From: Selaginella moellendorffii
Taxonomy: Eukaryota > Streptophyta > Lycopodiopsida > Selaginellales > Selaginellaceae
DNA: 64,000 nt
Reading direction: 5' to 3'
Assembly (NCBI RefSeq): GCF_000143415.4
Contig: NW_003314280.1
Span: forward strand, 1,346,152 to 1,410,151
Position 1 is the stretch's first letter; the number at the start of each line of letters is the position of its first letter. Shown here in pieces: positions 1 to 12,141 of the stretch. Below the pieces are notes generated by a model. That model saw only the letters and a list, made by a program, of their open reading frames with translations. It was not told where the DNA came from and made no database searches. A program made the position numbers and the translations under genes.

Positions 1-2110
1 TCAACACACCTTCGAGACTAATATTAAAAGTATTCACTCTCAAGATAAAATATAAAGTATAGTTAGGATATGCCAAAATTGAAGGAGTTGTTAACATCTT
101 TTTTAAAATTCACAAATGCATGTTTGTAATCCTTAAACCAGCTAAAAGGCAATATAAAAAACTTCTGCAACACTTGCAATGAGGGCAATACAATCAAAAA
201 AATAATTAATAAAATAACTAAAATATTGCACCTTGTAGAGGAAGTATTGCACATTGTTCATACACTTTAGAGTATGAAACTTTAGAATAGCTGCATGTTC
301 ATCAAGATGAACTTACAAAGTTTTATAAGAAATGTGGCACCCAAGATAAATCATATTTTTGGACTTATATGCACATTTTAACCCAAATGACATCACCAAA
401 AACTTGTACCAAATTAAATGGTGTATAAAAAATAATCTTGAAAACATCCTCCTTGCCATTAGAACTTGCTAGTATGAAACCAAAATTTAATTTAGTGAAC
501 TAACAACTTCACCCCAAATGGATTAGAAATTTGGCAATGTGGGGTATCTAAAATCATCACATCACTTAATAGATGATAGTTGATGCAGAAATAAATACTT
601 CTATTAAGTTTCATCACAAAATGAAATTCATACAACCAAGGATTTTAAGACTTCTAGATAACTACTTTCTTTAACATCTTTTAGACATTTACTCATAAAA
701 TATTAATCTCTTTTGGTAACTGATGTTGAATGAAAACCTTGATTAGATAAGCATTCCTAATTTGAATAGAATGACATATTGCAATCTTGGCCCTAAACAA
801 CAGGTGAAAGTCAAATAAGTTAACATACTCTTACTTCAACTAGTCAACCATTGTAACATAAAGATTATATGAGGGATTTGGAGAATGAATATATGAACAA
901 GAAGGAAATACAATAGGAAGTAATGGGGAAACAAAAAGTGATGGAAATAAAAATAGAAACAACAGGATGAAGTAAAACAAACTTGAGAGGAATAGACAAG
1001 GGAGTATAAAACAAAAGGGAAAAACCTCAAAATCACATTTTACATAATTGTGTTATAATTAATCCATACTAAAAATAAAGTCAAAAACTTGATTTGGCAC
1101 CACCCACAAAAATTAAAGCTCAAACTCAAGATCACCCACATGCACAATTAGATTTGCTTCATCCCATACACACATATGTGTACACCCATTGCAATAGAGA
1201 ATGAAGTGTAATTTTACCTTAACACAAAAATGTAAATAACTACATATGGCAACAAGCTAAGCAATAGAATATAAATTTAAACCTATATCAGGATAATAAT
1301 AAACCTCTTGTTTTAAAACTGAATTTGAAAAATTAACACTAGATAAATTGATACCGAATGAACCCCTTCATAGTATTCTTAAAAGAAAAATAAAAAGGTC
1401 ACTAACTTATTTGTGTAAGGTCCTTTCATTATTCATATGACTCCTTGTTTCTCAAAAGAATCTTAGTGTCAAGACTTTTCACCGCAACAACACCAAGGAT
1501 ATTATTGATGTCAAGATCTTCACTTAAGAAATGAAGGATACCAATCCGAAAAACACTGATAATGCTGATACGTATAGCCAACTTCATCATATGCCTAATA
1601 ATGAACATCACAACCATGACCACTTAACATTATACCAATTGAAGAACATTGTTAAGAGTAATTGGGTCAAGTGCAAGTATAAGTCTTAGAAGATTTTGAC
1701 TAAGTGCTAACCACAACATACTCAACTCAATCTACTTTAATATATTCAACTCCATATGGAGTAAGAGACTCTAGAAGTCGACACTAAATTGCATAACTAT
1801 TCAAATAGCCTTTGATAGAGATGATGCAATTGTTGGAAAGCATTATTACAATCATCAGCATGTCCAAATGCACACTTGAATACACATGGGAAAATATTTT
1901 AATCCACATAAGTGGTTGCATTTAAACCATTATATCACTACTACTCTGTCTTTTGTAGATATGTAGGGAACTTATACAAAGGGTGGGCATCATCCCAAGA
2001 ATAATAAGTAGCAATCACTAGAAAATGATTGAATTAACAATACATATCATCTTTAGGATTTCTATAAAAGAAATTTATTGGGATTTGAGGATTAGTAGTA
2101 AGAGCTAATG
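1..2110 (-). mobile_element. Decayed Ty3/gypsy remnant, copy 1
   Basis: AT-rich sequence with no intact reading frame. It aligns by eye, in the same order, with 24840-26545: both begin near a CAACACAC block, share the stretch around 'attgttca(t/c)acactttggagta', and end in the 'atcatcccaagaat' block. In copy 2 the minus strand still reads as short reverse-transcriptase/RNase H-junction peptides, so this copy is taken as the same gypsy pol relic. Stops and frameshifts are everywhere. No host gene is seen. Confidence 0.55.
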
Positions 2111-2130
2111 GAGTTGCACTATATATGTAG

Positions 2131-3185
2131 TGCTTCTGAATTTAGACTTTCCGGGAGGTCACCCAACTTAATACTATTCAAACCTAAGGACACTTAACTT
2201 TAAATATCCCAAGACTCTTAACCAATTGGAAAAGAGGGTGCATTTTTGTTCATGGGCTTTTTCCCTTTATATTTAAACCCCATGGACCGTCCCTCAAGTC
2301 ATTCTATTTGGTTGCTTACAATTCACCACACTTCCCTGCAAGTTCACGCCCTCATGAACGGAAAGTTAGAGCCACAGCTCTCCCAAGAGCCCCACTCTCT
2401 GGACACCCTACCCCTCGGGTCAAGCCCAGCCGAAGCATACTAGATGTCAATTAATATGTGGTATGATTCCTCTAATGCCAGATGTTAATTAACATGTGGT
2501 GTGATTCCCCTAAGCCAACCAACAAAGTCGAACTTGAGACCGCTCTGATACCAAATGTAAGCTCCTGAGTTTGGACTTCTCGGGAGGTCAATCAATCTAG
2601 TATTATTCAAACCCAAGGACATTTAATCCCAAATATCCCAAGACCCTTAACCGATTAAAAAAGGGGGTGCATTCTTATTCATGGGCCCTTTCCCTTTATA
2701 TTTGAACTCTATGGACCATCCTTCAAGTCGTTCTCTTTGGTTGCTTACAATCCACCACACTTCCCTGCAAAAGCCCTGCTCTCTTGACACCCTACCCCTC
2801 AGATCAAGCCCAACTGTAGCATATTAGACCTTTTTCAAATGTCAATCAACATATGGTGTAATTCCCCTAAGTGGTATGATTCCTCTAATACCAAATGTCA
2901 ATCAACATGTGGTGTAATTCCCCTAAGTGGTATGATTCCCTTAATACCAAATATAGAGTCAAACTTGAGACTGCTCTGATACCAAATGTAAACTCTTGAA
3001 TTTGGACTTCTTGGGAGGTCATCTAGCCTAGTTATTCAAACCCAAGGACACTTAACCCCAAATATTACAAAACTCTTAACCGATTGGAAAAGGAGGTGCA
3101 CTCTTGTTCATAGGCCCTTCCCTTTATATTTGAACCCCATTGACCATCCCTCAAATCGTTCTCTTTGATTGCTTATAATATACTG
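2131..3185 (-). repeat. Three LTR-like repeat units with antisense primer-binding motif
   Basis: A unit starting '(c)tgaatttggacttc' and containing 'gggaggtca', 'cccaagactcttaacc' and 'catgggc..tttccctttatat' occurs near 2131, 2565 and 2995. Each of the last two is preceded by GCTCTGATACCAAATG (about 2543 and 2971). That motif is the complement of the initiator-Met-tRNA primer-binding site, so these look like stacked minus-strand LTR ends of an old gypsy family. A partial fourth copy lies at 24425-24545. Confidence 0.5.
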
Positions 3186-4080
3186 TGAACACCACTATCA
3201 ATTGAGTCTAATTAATCAATTGCAGTCACATAGCATGAGCAATTTCATTAATTTCTACTCTAAAGTTAAAGGAGGAGTATACTATTTTACCATGAAGATG
3301 ATCAAAAAGAAAATTGAAAAGCCAAAAGCAAATAAATGGAAAAAGTTATAAGAACAAAATAGATTTAGATAATGCAAAAGCTAAGTCTAAACAAAAAGCA
3401 CAAATCTAAATATTTCTTAGGGACTATTAGAATTACATCTTCACCAATGTAAATGTATGGAATATAGAAATGAAATACAAAAATATATATATATTTAATT
3501 AATCTAAAAACTTTAGCTTATATACAAAAGCAAGAGGTTTAGATTGAAACCAATCTAATAGCTATTAAAATCCCACTATACTAATATTAGTATGAACCTT
3601 ACTATTATATATAAGCCTATATTTAATATAAATTCTTTATTAATTTAGTTTTTTTCATTAGTTTTATGGCTTGATAAATCTTAAGAATAAGTTTTAAATA
3701 ATCTAGCCATAAATAATTTTTCCAATCTCAATGCCATTATCAAACTTTTAGCTTTTCATATGACATCAAATAGAAATTCCAATGAGATAAATTTTCTCTT
3801 ATATGACATACAGATAAATAAAATATTTCCTACATGCTTACATAAATGTGAGATGCAATCACAAGTTCAGTCTTATGCTTCTAGTTGAGCAGAAGCACTA
3901 AAATAGGTATGTCCCATTATAAGATGAAATTATTTCAATAATAATTGATAAGAGAAATTCTTTTCAGCTAACAACTGAGAACTGTTGGTATATTCTTTTA
4001 TTGTTCTAGATTACATCTAGAATATACTTGAATTTTATAGGAATATTCTTAAGGGTACAAAGCATTAACATTCATTCATT
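3186..4080. other. AT-rich intergenic sequence
   Basis: No supportable gene. The block around 3190-3600 (for example 'aatcccactatactaatattagtat') recurs at 54950-55400 and in part near 61915-61960. It is therefore repeat-derived flank of the same old element family. Confidence 0.4.
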
Positions 4081-4135
4081 TATATAGTGCATAGAAGTAT
4101 TTTCTCTCAGACATCATGGTTTCGTGCAGTTGCTT

Positions 4136-5465
4136 TCACGTCCACCATGGCCCGATTCCATCAGGTATGTAGTAGTATGACGAGGTAGCCATGTCGTACT
4201 CGTTGACGTTGGCGTTGATGCTATTACTATTGTTGGTGTTGATGTTGTTGTTGTTGTTGTTGTTGTTGATACTGATGCTGGTGTTGTTGTAATCTAGCAA
4301 ACCATCGTCAAACTTATAAAGCACCAGCTGGTTTGAGTGTGGATCGAAAACCATGCCGTCGGGTTCGTCTTTGAGGACTTTGGCCACCGCCACGCCCGTG
4401 TGCTCGAACGAGAGCACGCTCTCCTGGACCACGGGAACCAGCGGGAAGTCCACGTCCAAGATCTCGCTTGTATAGCCATCCGAGCACGGGGAGCCTTCTT
4501 TCTCACCACCTTTGCCCGGCGGCCTTGCGACGTCCATGTCCTCCACCACCGCCAGGTTCTTCCCCGTCGTCACCATCACCGTGACTTCCTCGCCCTTGAA
4601 AGCCTCCGGTTTGTGCTCCACGCTATTTACAATCGCCTTGTCGCCGCTGGCCGCTGCTGCTGTGGGCGACTTGCTAGAGTCCAGCCTCGCGACGAGGGCG
4701 GTCACCTGGCATAGAAAATGGTCAGAGAAGCTCTGTAAAGCTCTTTTCTCTCTCTCGGAAAATGTCGAGAACTTTACTCGAAAACTCTCTACACTTCTCG
4801 ACGAAGGACTTCGCAAACGGAAACAGAGCTTACCTCGGCTTGAAGCTTCTTGTTCTCCAGCAGAAGTTTGTCGTAGCTCGCCTTGAGGGACTCGTAGTCT
4901 CGCTCCAGCTGCTTGGTTTTCCAGCGGGCTCGCCGGTTCTGGAACCACACGGCGACTTGGCGGGGCTGGAGCCCCAGCTCGTGTGCCAGCTGCTTCTTCC
5001 TCTCGGGCTCCAGCTTGTTCTCCATCTCAAAGTTGAGCTCCAGGGAGCGCACTTGATCCACGCTCAGCCGCCGCTTCTTCTCCACCGGGTGAACTTCGTG
5101 ATCGCTCGCCTCCACGTCTCCGCTCTCCTGATCGCTCGAGCCCTCGAAGGTTGCGTAGAGCAGCGCGTCACTACCGCGCAGCCCTGTGGGTGTTCCACAG
5201 TTGTTATGATCATCTAAGCCTGTAGAAAAGAACAAGAAAAAACGTAATTTTTTTATTCGATCGAGTATTGCAAACCTTTAAACATACCTGGTGGGATGTT
5301 AGACGACCGCGGATAAAAGATGGCGGACATTGAGTTGCTAACGCTCTCGTTCCTCATTGTCGTCACCATGATGCTTGGTGGTGTTGGCGCTGTCGAGCCT
5401 TTACTGTTGCTGCTGCTACTGTTGTTGATATTCCAATCCATAGCCACACTTTCCACCACCACCAC
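4136..5465 (-). CDS. HD-Zip class I transcription factor
   Basis: Homeodomain-leucine-zipper factor, a plant-specific nuclear DNA-binding dimer. Three exons on the minus strand: 5465-5288, 5219-4834 and 4705-4136, giving 377 residues with GT/AG at both introns and the stop at 4138-4136. The homeodomain is at about residues 106-164, with the recognition helix motif [12 protein letters not shown] leucine zipper follows immediately (LERDYESLK..., LLLEN, LVARL) and is crossed by intron 2, as is common in class I. The N-terminus is Ser/Thr/Asn-rich. The C-terminal part has an Asn run encoded by a GTT-type repeat (about 4228-4275) and ends in an aromatic GPWW tail. No START domain is present, which excludes classes III and IV. 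A downstream in-frame Met (MDWNIN, 5441) is an alternative start. Class I is inferred from the homeodomain/zipper layout and the lack of a class II CPSCE-like motif. Confidence 0.93.
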
Positions 5466-6714
5466 TGCACCACAGGGTTCTAACAGTAAACACTATTCTC
5501 CTTCACAAGAGCTGCATGGTCATGCGAGAGAGAGTTCTAGATGCAAACAAGCTTCTCCTCCTAGAGCAAACTTCCTGCCGCTATGATATCAATGCAAAGC
5601 TCTTAGCTACCGTCAAGAAGTGCGAGAGATCATCGCCGTATTGTAGAGCGAGGAATACCATACACTCACGTCGCCGCCGTGTCCAGCCCACAAAAAACTG
5701 ATGCTGCTGTACTCGACCCAGATCTTGCTCTTCTCCATGATTTCGGGAGTATTTACTGAAAGTGGTGGTGAGCTGCTGCTGCTGGCTTGCTCTTGTTGCT
5801 AGCACCTATTCTTCGTCTTCGCCTCCTGCGTCTTCTTCTAAAACAATTCGACCGCGGACTCTTGGACAGCAATCCTAACATGAGAGATTGGTGTGCAAAG
5901 CGAGACAGGGACGATTGACGTATACGGGCCGTAAGAACAAAGGAAGAATAAAGGCAAAAGTCTGGAGACCGACTTGCTAGCTCGGGGGGAAGTACCTCAC
6001 GAAGCAGCAGAGGAGGCGAGCAATGTCCTCGACAACGAAGAAACGAACAGCAGGCACCCTCAGACGCCTCGGTTCGTCTTGTTTGTGTGCGAGCAGCATT
6101 ATAGATCGGGAAAACGCTCCACGACTCTCTTGACACAAGCAAAGCCAAAATGGTGTTTAGAGGGAGCACGAAGGACCACTAGCGGTGATTATTCGGACAC
6201 TGCCACTGCCGGGTTCCAAGCCATGAGAAATCTGGAGAGAGGAACACGCAAAGAAAGAAGAACAGAGACAACAACCAGAGCTGTACACGCTCGCTCTTCG
6301 CGGACAAAGATTTGTGCTACTCAAGAAGCCCCTCCAGATGATGCTAATTGCATGATCAGCTGCTACCTAGAACCCGAAGAACAGGGTCAAACAATTTATA
6401 GCGATTGGAAAGAAAAAAAGAAAGAAAAAAAACCAAGAACAAAGAGATGGGGATGGACCTAACTTTAACACTGGGCTTCAGCCAAACAAGCCACCACAGC
6501 AAAGGACGATCTCGAATCGACAACGACAAAGTTTGGAGGGAAACGGAGAGCGATATATCACTCTCAAGCGCACCACACTCAGCAAACCGTGATAACTGAC
6601 CACCACGCACGGCCACTCCCCAAAATCCAAGACCTCTCTCTCCTAGTAGAGAAACTTAGTGAGACACGGCGAAGAGAGAATTGGGCTCTGATCTTGCTTC
6701 CCTTGTGAAGAAGC

Positions 6715-6715
6715 C

Positions 6716-6747
<32 letters not shown>

Positions 6748-6770
6748 GTGAGAGAGTGAGAGTGAGAGTG
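6715..6770. repeat. TG/GA microsatellite
   Basis: Run of GTGTGTGTG passing into uninterrupted GA dinucleotides and then imperfect GAGAGT units. Seen directly. Its position upstream of the HD-Zip gene could put it in the leader or promoter. Confidence 0.9.
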
Positions 6771-8649
6771 CGCTAATCTTCCGCCCCTCTTCCACAAGCC
6801 CTCGTCCACTCCTTTTTATTATGGACAAGGCATAGAAAATGGGCACAGCTCCATTGGATAATGGATTTGCAGTCCGAAAGAGCTTAGATGTAAAAACACC
6901 ACCAACTTGGAGAAGAGATAGACCCAGTCAACAGTAGTATTTTCTTTAAAAAATTTACATGAAAAGAAAAAACGAAAGCAAAGACATCGCAAGATGCCTC
7001 CCCAATATTGCACTGCATTGCTCGCTCTCATTATCAGCTTACAAGTTCCTTATCATCGTATAGCTTGATAGCGGTTTCTCTCTCTCCATCTTTTATTTGT
7101 TCTCCTCTCTCTTCGAGGGTCTCTTGCGTGTTTGTGCGTGTTTCAAGCAGTGCAAGAAATATCTTTTCGAGTGTGGTAAAATGGAAAGGGAAAAGAGGGA
7201 AAAGACCACCCAAGAACAATGGAGAATTAAAAAGGTGGCGGAGTGTGTGAGTGAGTGAGAGCCCACCGCAAGAGCCAGGTCTCCAGCAGCAGTACAAAAG
7301 CTGTTTTGTCTCATGGTGCTACACGACGGGAACAAATGTGTCCTTGGTTCTAGCTTTATGGTGCGCCCCCCATCAGCAATCTTTTGCCCAGCCTCATCCC
7401 ATCCACCAAGCAAACAACCAAGCCTGCGCTTGTCGCCAAGCGTTTATAGCTGTTCCACTCTTTTTCTCCCACACACAGGAAAACCATTTAGTATCACTGC
7501 TTAGCTGATGTTGATCTCTCGGGAACAAACACCGCAAGAACTTACGGGATCGGCATCCAGATTATCCCCAACTTTACTGCTTTCCACGCATGCTGGAGTG
7601 TGGAAGAACAACACATCGATCGAGTGGATCGATCGGGATCATCCCGGGTTTTGGGCTGGCCGTGGGGAACAGCACTGTACTATGATATGAGACGCTTACA
7701 AGTGTGGATGGATGTCGTGATCATCTTCCAGTGGAGACAAGCCAGCGTCTGGCCAAGTTAGCTCGGGGGTCACTGTCTTTGCAACTCAAGTTTCTCAGTC
7801 CAAGGAAAGAGGTGTTTGATTCGTACTGTAGTGCTGTAAGCTCTAGCAGGAGTTTGGAAGTGTGTGTGTACAGTGAGGTGGAAAAAGGGGACGATATCGT
7901 CGTCCGGTGGGATTTATGCGGGTCGCTGTTGCAAGTGTTAGAAGCTGCCAAGTTTTGGAAATCTATGTCTAGTCTGGACTCTTATGACCTGTATGTACGG
8001 GTGGATTTTTTCCAAGGAACAAAAGCTGTTTCAGCGATGTGTGTGGACTCGGGGAGCTCCAGCTTTTGCTTGCTTGCTACGATTTGGCATGTCTTGGATT
8101 GGATGGAGCCCTGGACTCCCAGCAGAATGCGGCCACGCAGATCGAGATTATTTGTTTTCTTTGCATGGGCTGTAATAAGAATCGAGTTCTTTTCGTTGCC
8201 CCGTTGATTTCTGCTGGTTATGTCTCGATTTAGGGTGACAAGCTTGTGATTAAACGGAGGTGACGACCATCGTTTCTCGATCTTTCGTTGTTGGTTGTTG
8301 ATTGACCACGATTCATTTTTTGCGCTGCCAAGAAGGTTCTTCGTACTAGTTCCCATTGGAGACTCCCTCCAAGTTTTCTTTAGTCTTGTGCTTTGGGAAC
8401 ATTTTTTGCATTCATTGCCAGGAGCCAAGTTGCGGGAAGAGAAACTGTATCATTGAAAAGCATATATTGGCACACGATATAATTTTCAAATGCCACGGTC
8501 CATTAGCAAAAGAAGTAAAGCCTACCCCCACCCCGCCATTTCGAGTAAAAAAGAAAGTGAGGTTCTTATTCTTCTCGAGGCTTTTGCTGTAATCTCTCAC
8601 TCACTGCTCACGGGGAAATTGCATCGCATCGCACCCATCAAGCTCCAAC

Positions 8650-8680
8650 GCACACACAGACACACACACACACACACACT
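8650..8680. repeat. CA microsatellite
   Basis: Nearly uninterrupted CA dinucleotide run, with one GA interruption. Confidence 0.9.
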
Positions 8681-10231
8681 ATCTCCCAAGTGAACAAAAT
8701 CTCTGCCTGGAGAGGAAAAAGATCAACCCTCTCGTGCCGAAACTCGAGCTCACAACTTTTCTTTTTCATGATCAAAAGTTTGCTCCCCTAGTTTCTATAT
8801 AGATCTCTTTTGAACTGTGTATCGTCTTCATCCTGGAGACGATAAAACAAAGATGATTCTCTCATCCCTCGGATAGTTTTCTCGGTTTCTCTTTTTCTAA
8901 GCGGGCTGTTTTTTCTAGTGCCACACACAGCCGTGCGTCACCCCATTATCATAAAAGCTTCACTCTCCTGTGGGTTTCTCTTTTGTTTTCTTTCCCAACC
9001 CAGCAGAAGCCGAGAGATAAAGGTGGCGAGAAAATAAAGGAGAAATTTCTGGTCAGTGGTGTTGGTGTGGTGGTGGCCCCGTTTTTCGTCTCGCCTGGTG
9101 TGTCAGTGCATGCACATTGAGCTTGCTTGTGATGATCCGCTCCTTGGGCTTGCTTGCACGAACATCCCCAATATTATAAAAGTATAGTGTCAAGTTTCTC
9201 CTGTGTTTTGCAAGGATCACGTTTGATCTTAAAATGTTGCAAAGTCTGATCGTAACATAGATTACTACTTTGTTGTTTGTGGTGTCGAAGCATCGATCCT
9301 TCGCCACTATGTCTTTAGAATGGTAGTTCTTGGTCATTGTCTTGAAACAACAAGCCAATATGTTATAATATTCAAGATAACGAGCGATGTTGGATCATGG
9401 AACCAAACGCTGGCTTAGCGGAAGCCATGTCTATATGCTTTGTAAATGCGAGCGGGGAATATCCAAATCGATAGATGTTGCTTCTTCTCCGCCCAAACGT
9501 TGCAATCATATATTCCTCAAGCAGGCACTCGGAATCACTGCCAAATCTTAGCAATGAAGAAGATTGGTGATACCATTTTAAATGGGTAGAGCATATGATG
9601 CTCTATCTCGACAAGGTCACGTTGAGGCATCTCACCCGTGTCCAAGACTGCTCCGCCACCTTTTTAAATTTGTTCCACGTTAAAGCCGGTTATAAGACTA
9701 TGATCTTGTGCATATGATTAACAGAAATCTCCCCACGGCCCCACAATCTGGGGGAGGCATCTAAAGGAGATGCCTTTGTTCTCGCACTGAAGGGACTCGT
9801 GTATATTCCACGATAATGACCACACTCACACTGTTTTATTCGTCTCATCGACTCTTCAATGATCTTTCTCGAGAGCGGAGCAAAATAATCTCCTCTGTTC
9901 TTTCCTTTTCCACCTGTGCAATGTGGTGTTAAGTCACTGCTCCCTCTTCCACGCACCCTTGATCGAGCAAAAGCGAGTGATTTTCTCTCCTCGCGGTTTT
10001 GAGAATATGTCAACTCATTGCGCTCGATCACCGTATGGAAATATGGACCGAGTGCTCCAGGTAGCCAAATTCTTTAGCTTGTTCGTAAAATTACGACAGC
10101 ACAGAGCCATAGGTGGCACGCACTCGCAGCAAGCTCTTCGAGAACCCCTGCCATTGCAAAAGCTCTAGTAGCTAAAGCCTACGACTAACAGGAAAGAAAA
10201 GCTTACCACCACCGAGGAATTGCCACTGATG

Positions 10232-12030
10232 TTATTCCAGGGGTGGAACTTCGTCAGATTCCTCGCGTCGCATCCTTGCAAGGGGACGGTCCGGGACGTC
10301 ACTACTTGGATCCTCCACTGGCTGCGAAGGAGTAGAGTTAAGAGCTGGGACTAAAGTTTACTAGAGAAACTTACCTTGCTTGGAGGTGTGATAATGTTCT
10401 CGATCTCTGAGAACTTGACGTGTGGTTTCTGCCGTACTTTTTTCTCTTTGGTAGCTTCCACAACGTATGTGTCCTTTTGATGTCGTCTCTTTACCACGGC
10501 TTTGGGCATAGTCACAACCAAATGACCTGACGTTCTCGACCGCTGTGCGATGCTCTCGGAAGTCTTAACCTGGCTTGATCGAAAGAGAGAAAGAAGTTAC
10601 GCATTGAGAGAGAGAAGTTTCTACCTCTTCCGGGAGTCGTAGCTGCAGAAGCTTGCCCTTGATCAGCACGCGCACGAGCAGCGGCTGGATATCAATGTCC
10701 ATTGCGGATGTATCCATGTATCGACCAATAGCTACATCCAACACTAGCTTGGTTCCACATTCACTCTCTGCTAGCTTGAAACTCCAGCTGTGAGTTTGAG
10801 ATGGAAGAGGCCTTGAGCTAGTGAAATCCAAGGCTTACTTGCCCTCGTTCTTCTGATATATACGGCCTTCCATTGGTAATGGATCAAATCCAGTCCTGCG
10901 CTCTGGAACCTTTCTCTGATTCTGATTGTTTACCTGAAAATGCAGGAGTAATGAGATGAGAGACTTGAAATCACACTTTACCTTTCCACTATCCTTTTTC
11001 TTTTTCTGCTCAAGCTCGACATACTCCGCTACTCTTGAAGCCGGTGTATATTCACGAACGACGTGACCGTTTTCGTCCCTGTTGGTCATTTTTTAATGAA
11101 AATAAAAAGTAAAACTGCGGGGGAACAATCCAAAGTAACTCACACATCTTCGGCAGAAGCGTCACAGTCGACTACATCGTCTTCGTTGCCAAAGACATCC
11201 TTTACGAAGGGGTATTCCTACAACTGAGAAAAATGAGATGAAGAAAACATAGCAGAAAGTACACATACTTGCTGGGATCGAATTTTTTCTGATGGTCGAA
11301 CCTCGATACCATCTAAACGCTGCAACAAAACCATGAGTTTACGAAACAGGACCCCAATGTACCTTCAAGGATGGAAGAGTCGCAATAACATAGCTTCGAT
11401 AACCAGGGACCTCTTGGCACGGGTTGCCAGTGAGAAACCTTCGAGCGAGACAAGTCAGGTAAAAGAAGCTAATTTTCTGTTTCTTCTTGCAAAAAAGAAG
11501 TTACTCACAAGTCTCGGAGGTGAATGTTGGCCCTCAGAGCTGCAACAGAGGGGAGCTCCTTTTTCCCAACAAAGTTGAGAGTCATATCCAGCTTTTCCAG
11601 GAATTCGCATTGCTCGAGTCCTTCTACCTGTCGCACAAGCTCGCAAAAAGAGAAAAAGGAAAGGAAGAGAACCGAACCTTCAGAATGTTGTTGACAGCTA
11701 CATTCAAGTATTGCAGCTGCTTTAGCCGGTGTAAATTGCCTAAAAACAAAAGTCGATCCATGGAGCGACTAAAGCCAAGGGGGAAAGCGTACTTAGCCTG
11801 GAGATGAGATTATTTGGAAGATAGAGAATCTTGAGGTTGGGACAAGATGCTCCCAGGCTTCGGTTGATGTCCATGATGCCTTCCTCTTGGAGCACAAGCT
11901 CCTGCAAGAGGAGGAGATCGTGTCGCTGGAACAGAATCCAGATCAAGGCCGTGTGTACCTCAAGGCTGTGAAGGATCCCCTCGTTGTGCTCTGCTCGTCG
12001 CATGAGCATTTCTTCGTTGATCACTCCCAT
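10232..12030 (-). CDS. DNAAF11: DNAAF11/LRRC6 (tilB)-like dynein arm assembly factor
   Basis: Cytoplasmic leucine-rich-repeat protein needed to preassemble axonemal dynein arms. Twelve minus-strand exons give 400 residues: 12030-11959, 11901-11793, 11739-11678, 11637-11519, 11438-11363, 11319-11269, 11217-11144, 11078-10982, 10933-10839, 10797-10625, 10569-10375 and 10321-10232. All introns are about 50-70 bp, GT/AG and phase-consistent. The start is placed at the family's conserved opening (MGVINEEMLMRRAEHN); an in-frame ATG at 12078 would add a non-conserved leader. LRR motifs follow (LKILYLPNNLI, LQYLNVAVNNI, LEKLDMTLNFV, LRDLFLTGNP) and then the LRR cap (YVIATLPSLKRLDGIEV). The C-terminal CS-like domain has DTSAMDIDIQPLLVRVLIKG and LVVTMPK. 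A plant making flagellated sperm is expected to keep this gene. Overall similarity to animal LRRC6 is judged from recalled motifs, not an alignment. Confidence 0.88.
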
Positions 12031-12141
12031 GCTTGATAAAGAACATAGGAGAGCCCTAACCCTAATCCCACAATTCAAACACGTATTCTAAACCTTTTTA
12101 CCCTTGCATAACATTAAAGGGCATATACAGGTTAAAGTTTT

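Larger units (their letters stand above)
5466..10231. other. Long gene-poor stretch upstream of the HD-Zip gene
   Basis: About 4.8 kb without a convincing coding exon. The part next to 5465 is presumably 5' leader and promoter of the HD-Zip gene (inference). It is pyrimidine/purine-skewed, with a GA-type microsatellite near 6715-6770 and a CA-type one at 8650-8680. Open frames here, including one of 167 codons at 7704-8207, show no family motif or splice structure. Confidence 0.4.

Noticed and set aside
5753-6169. 138-codon frame with an arginine run
   Set aside because: Low-complexity artefact of a CTT/CGT-rich leader region; no conservation signal.
7704-8207. 167-codon open frame upstream of the HD-Zip gene
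   Set aside because: No motif, no splice structure, composition not protein-like; treated as chance.
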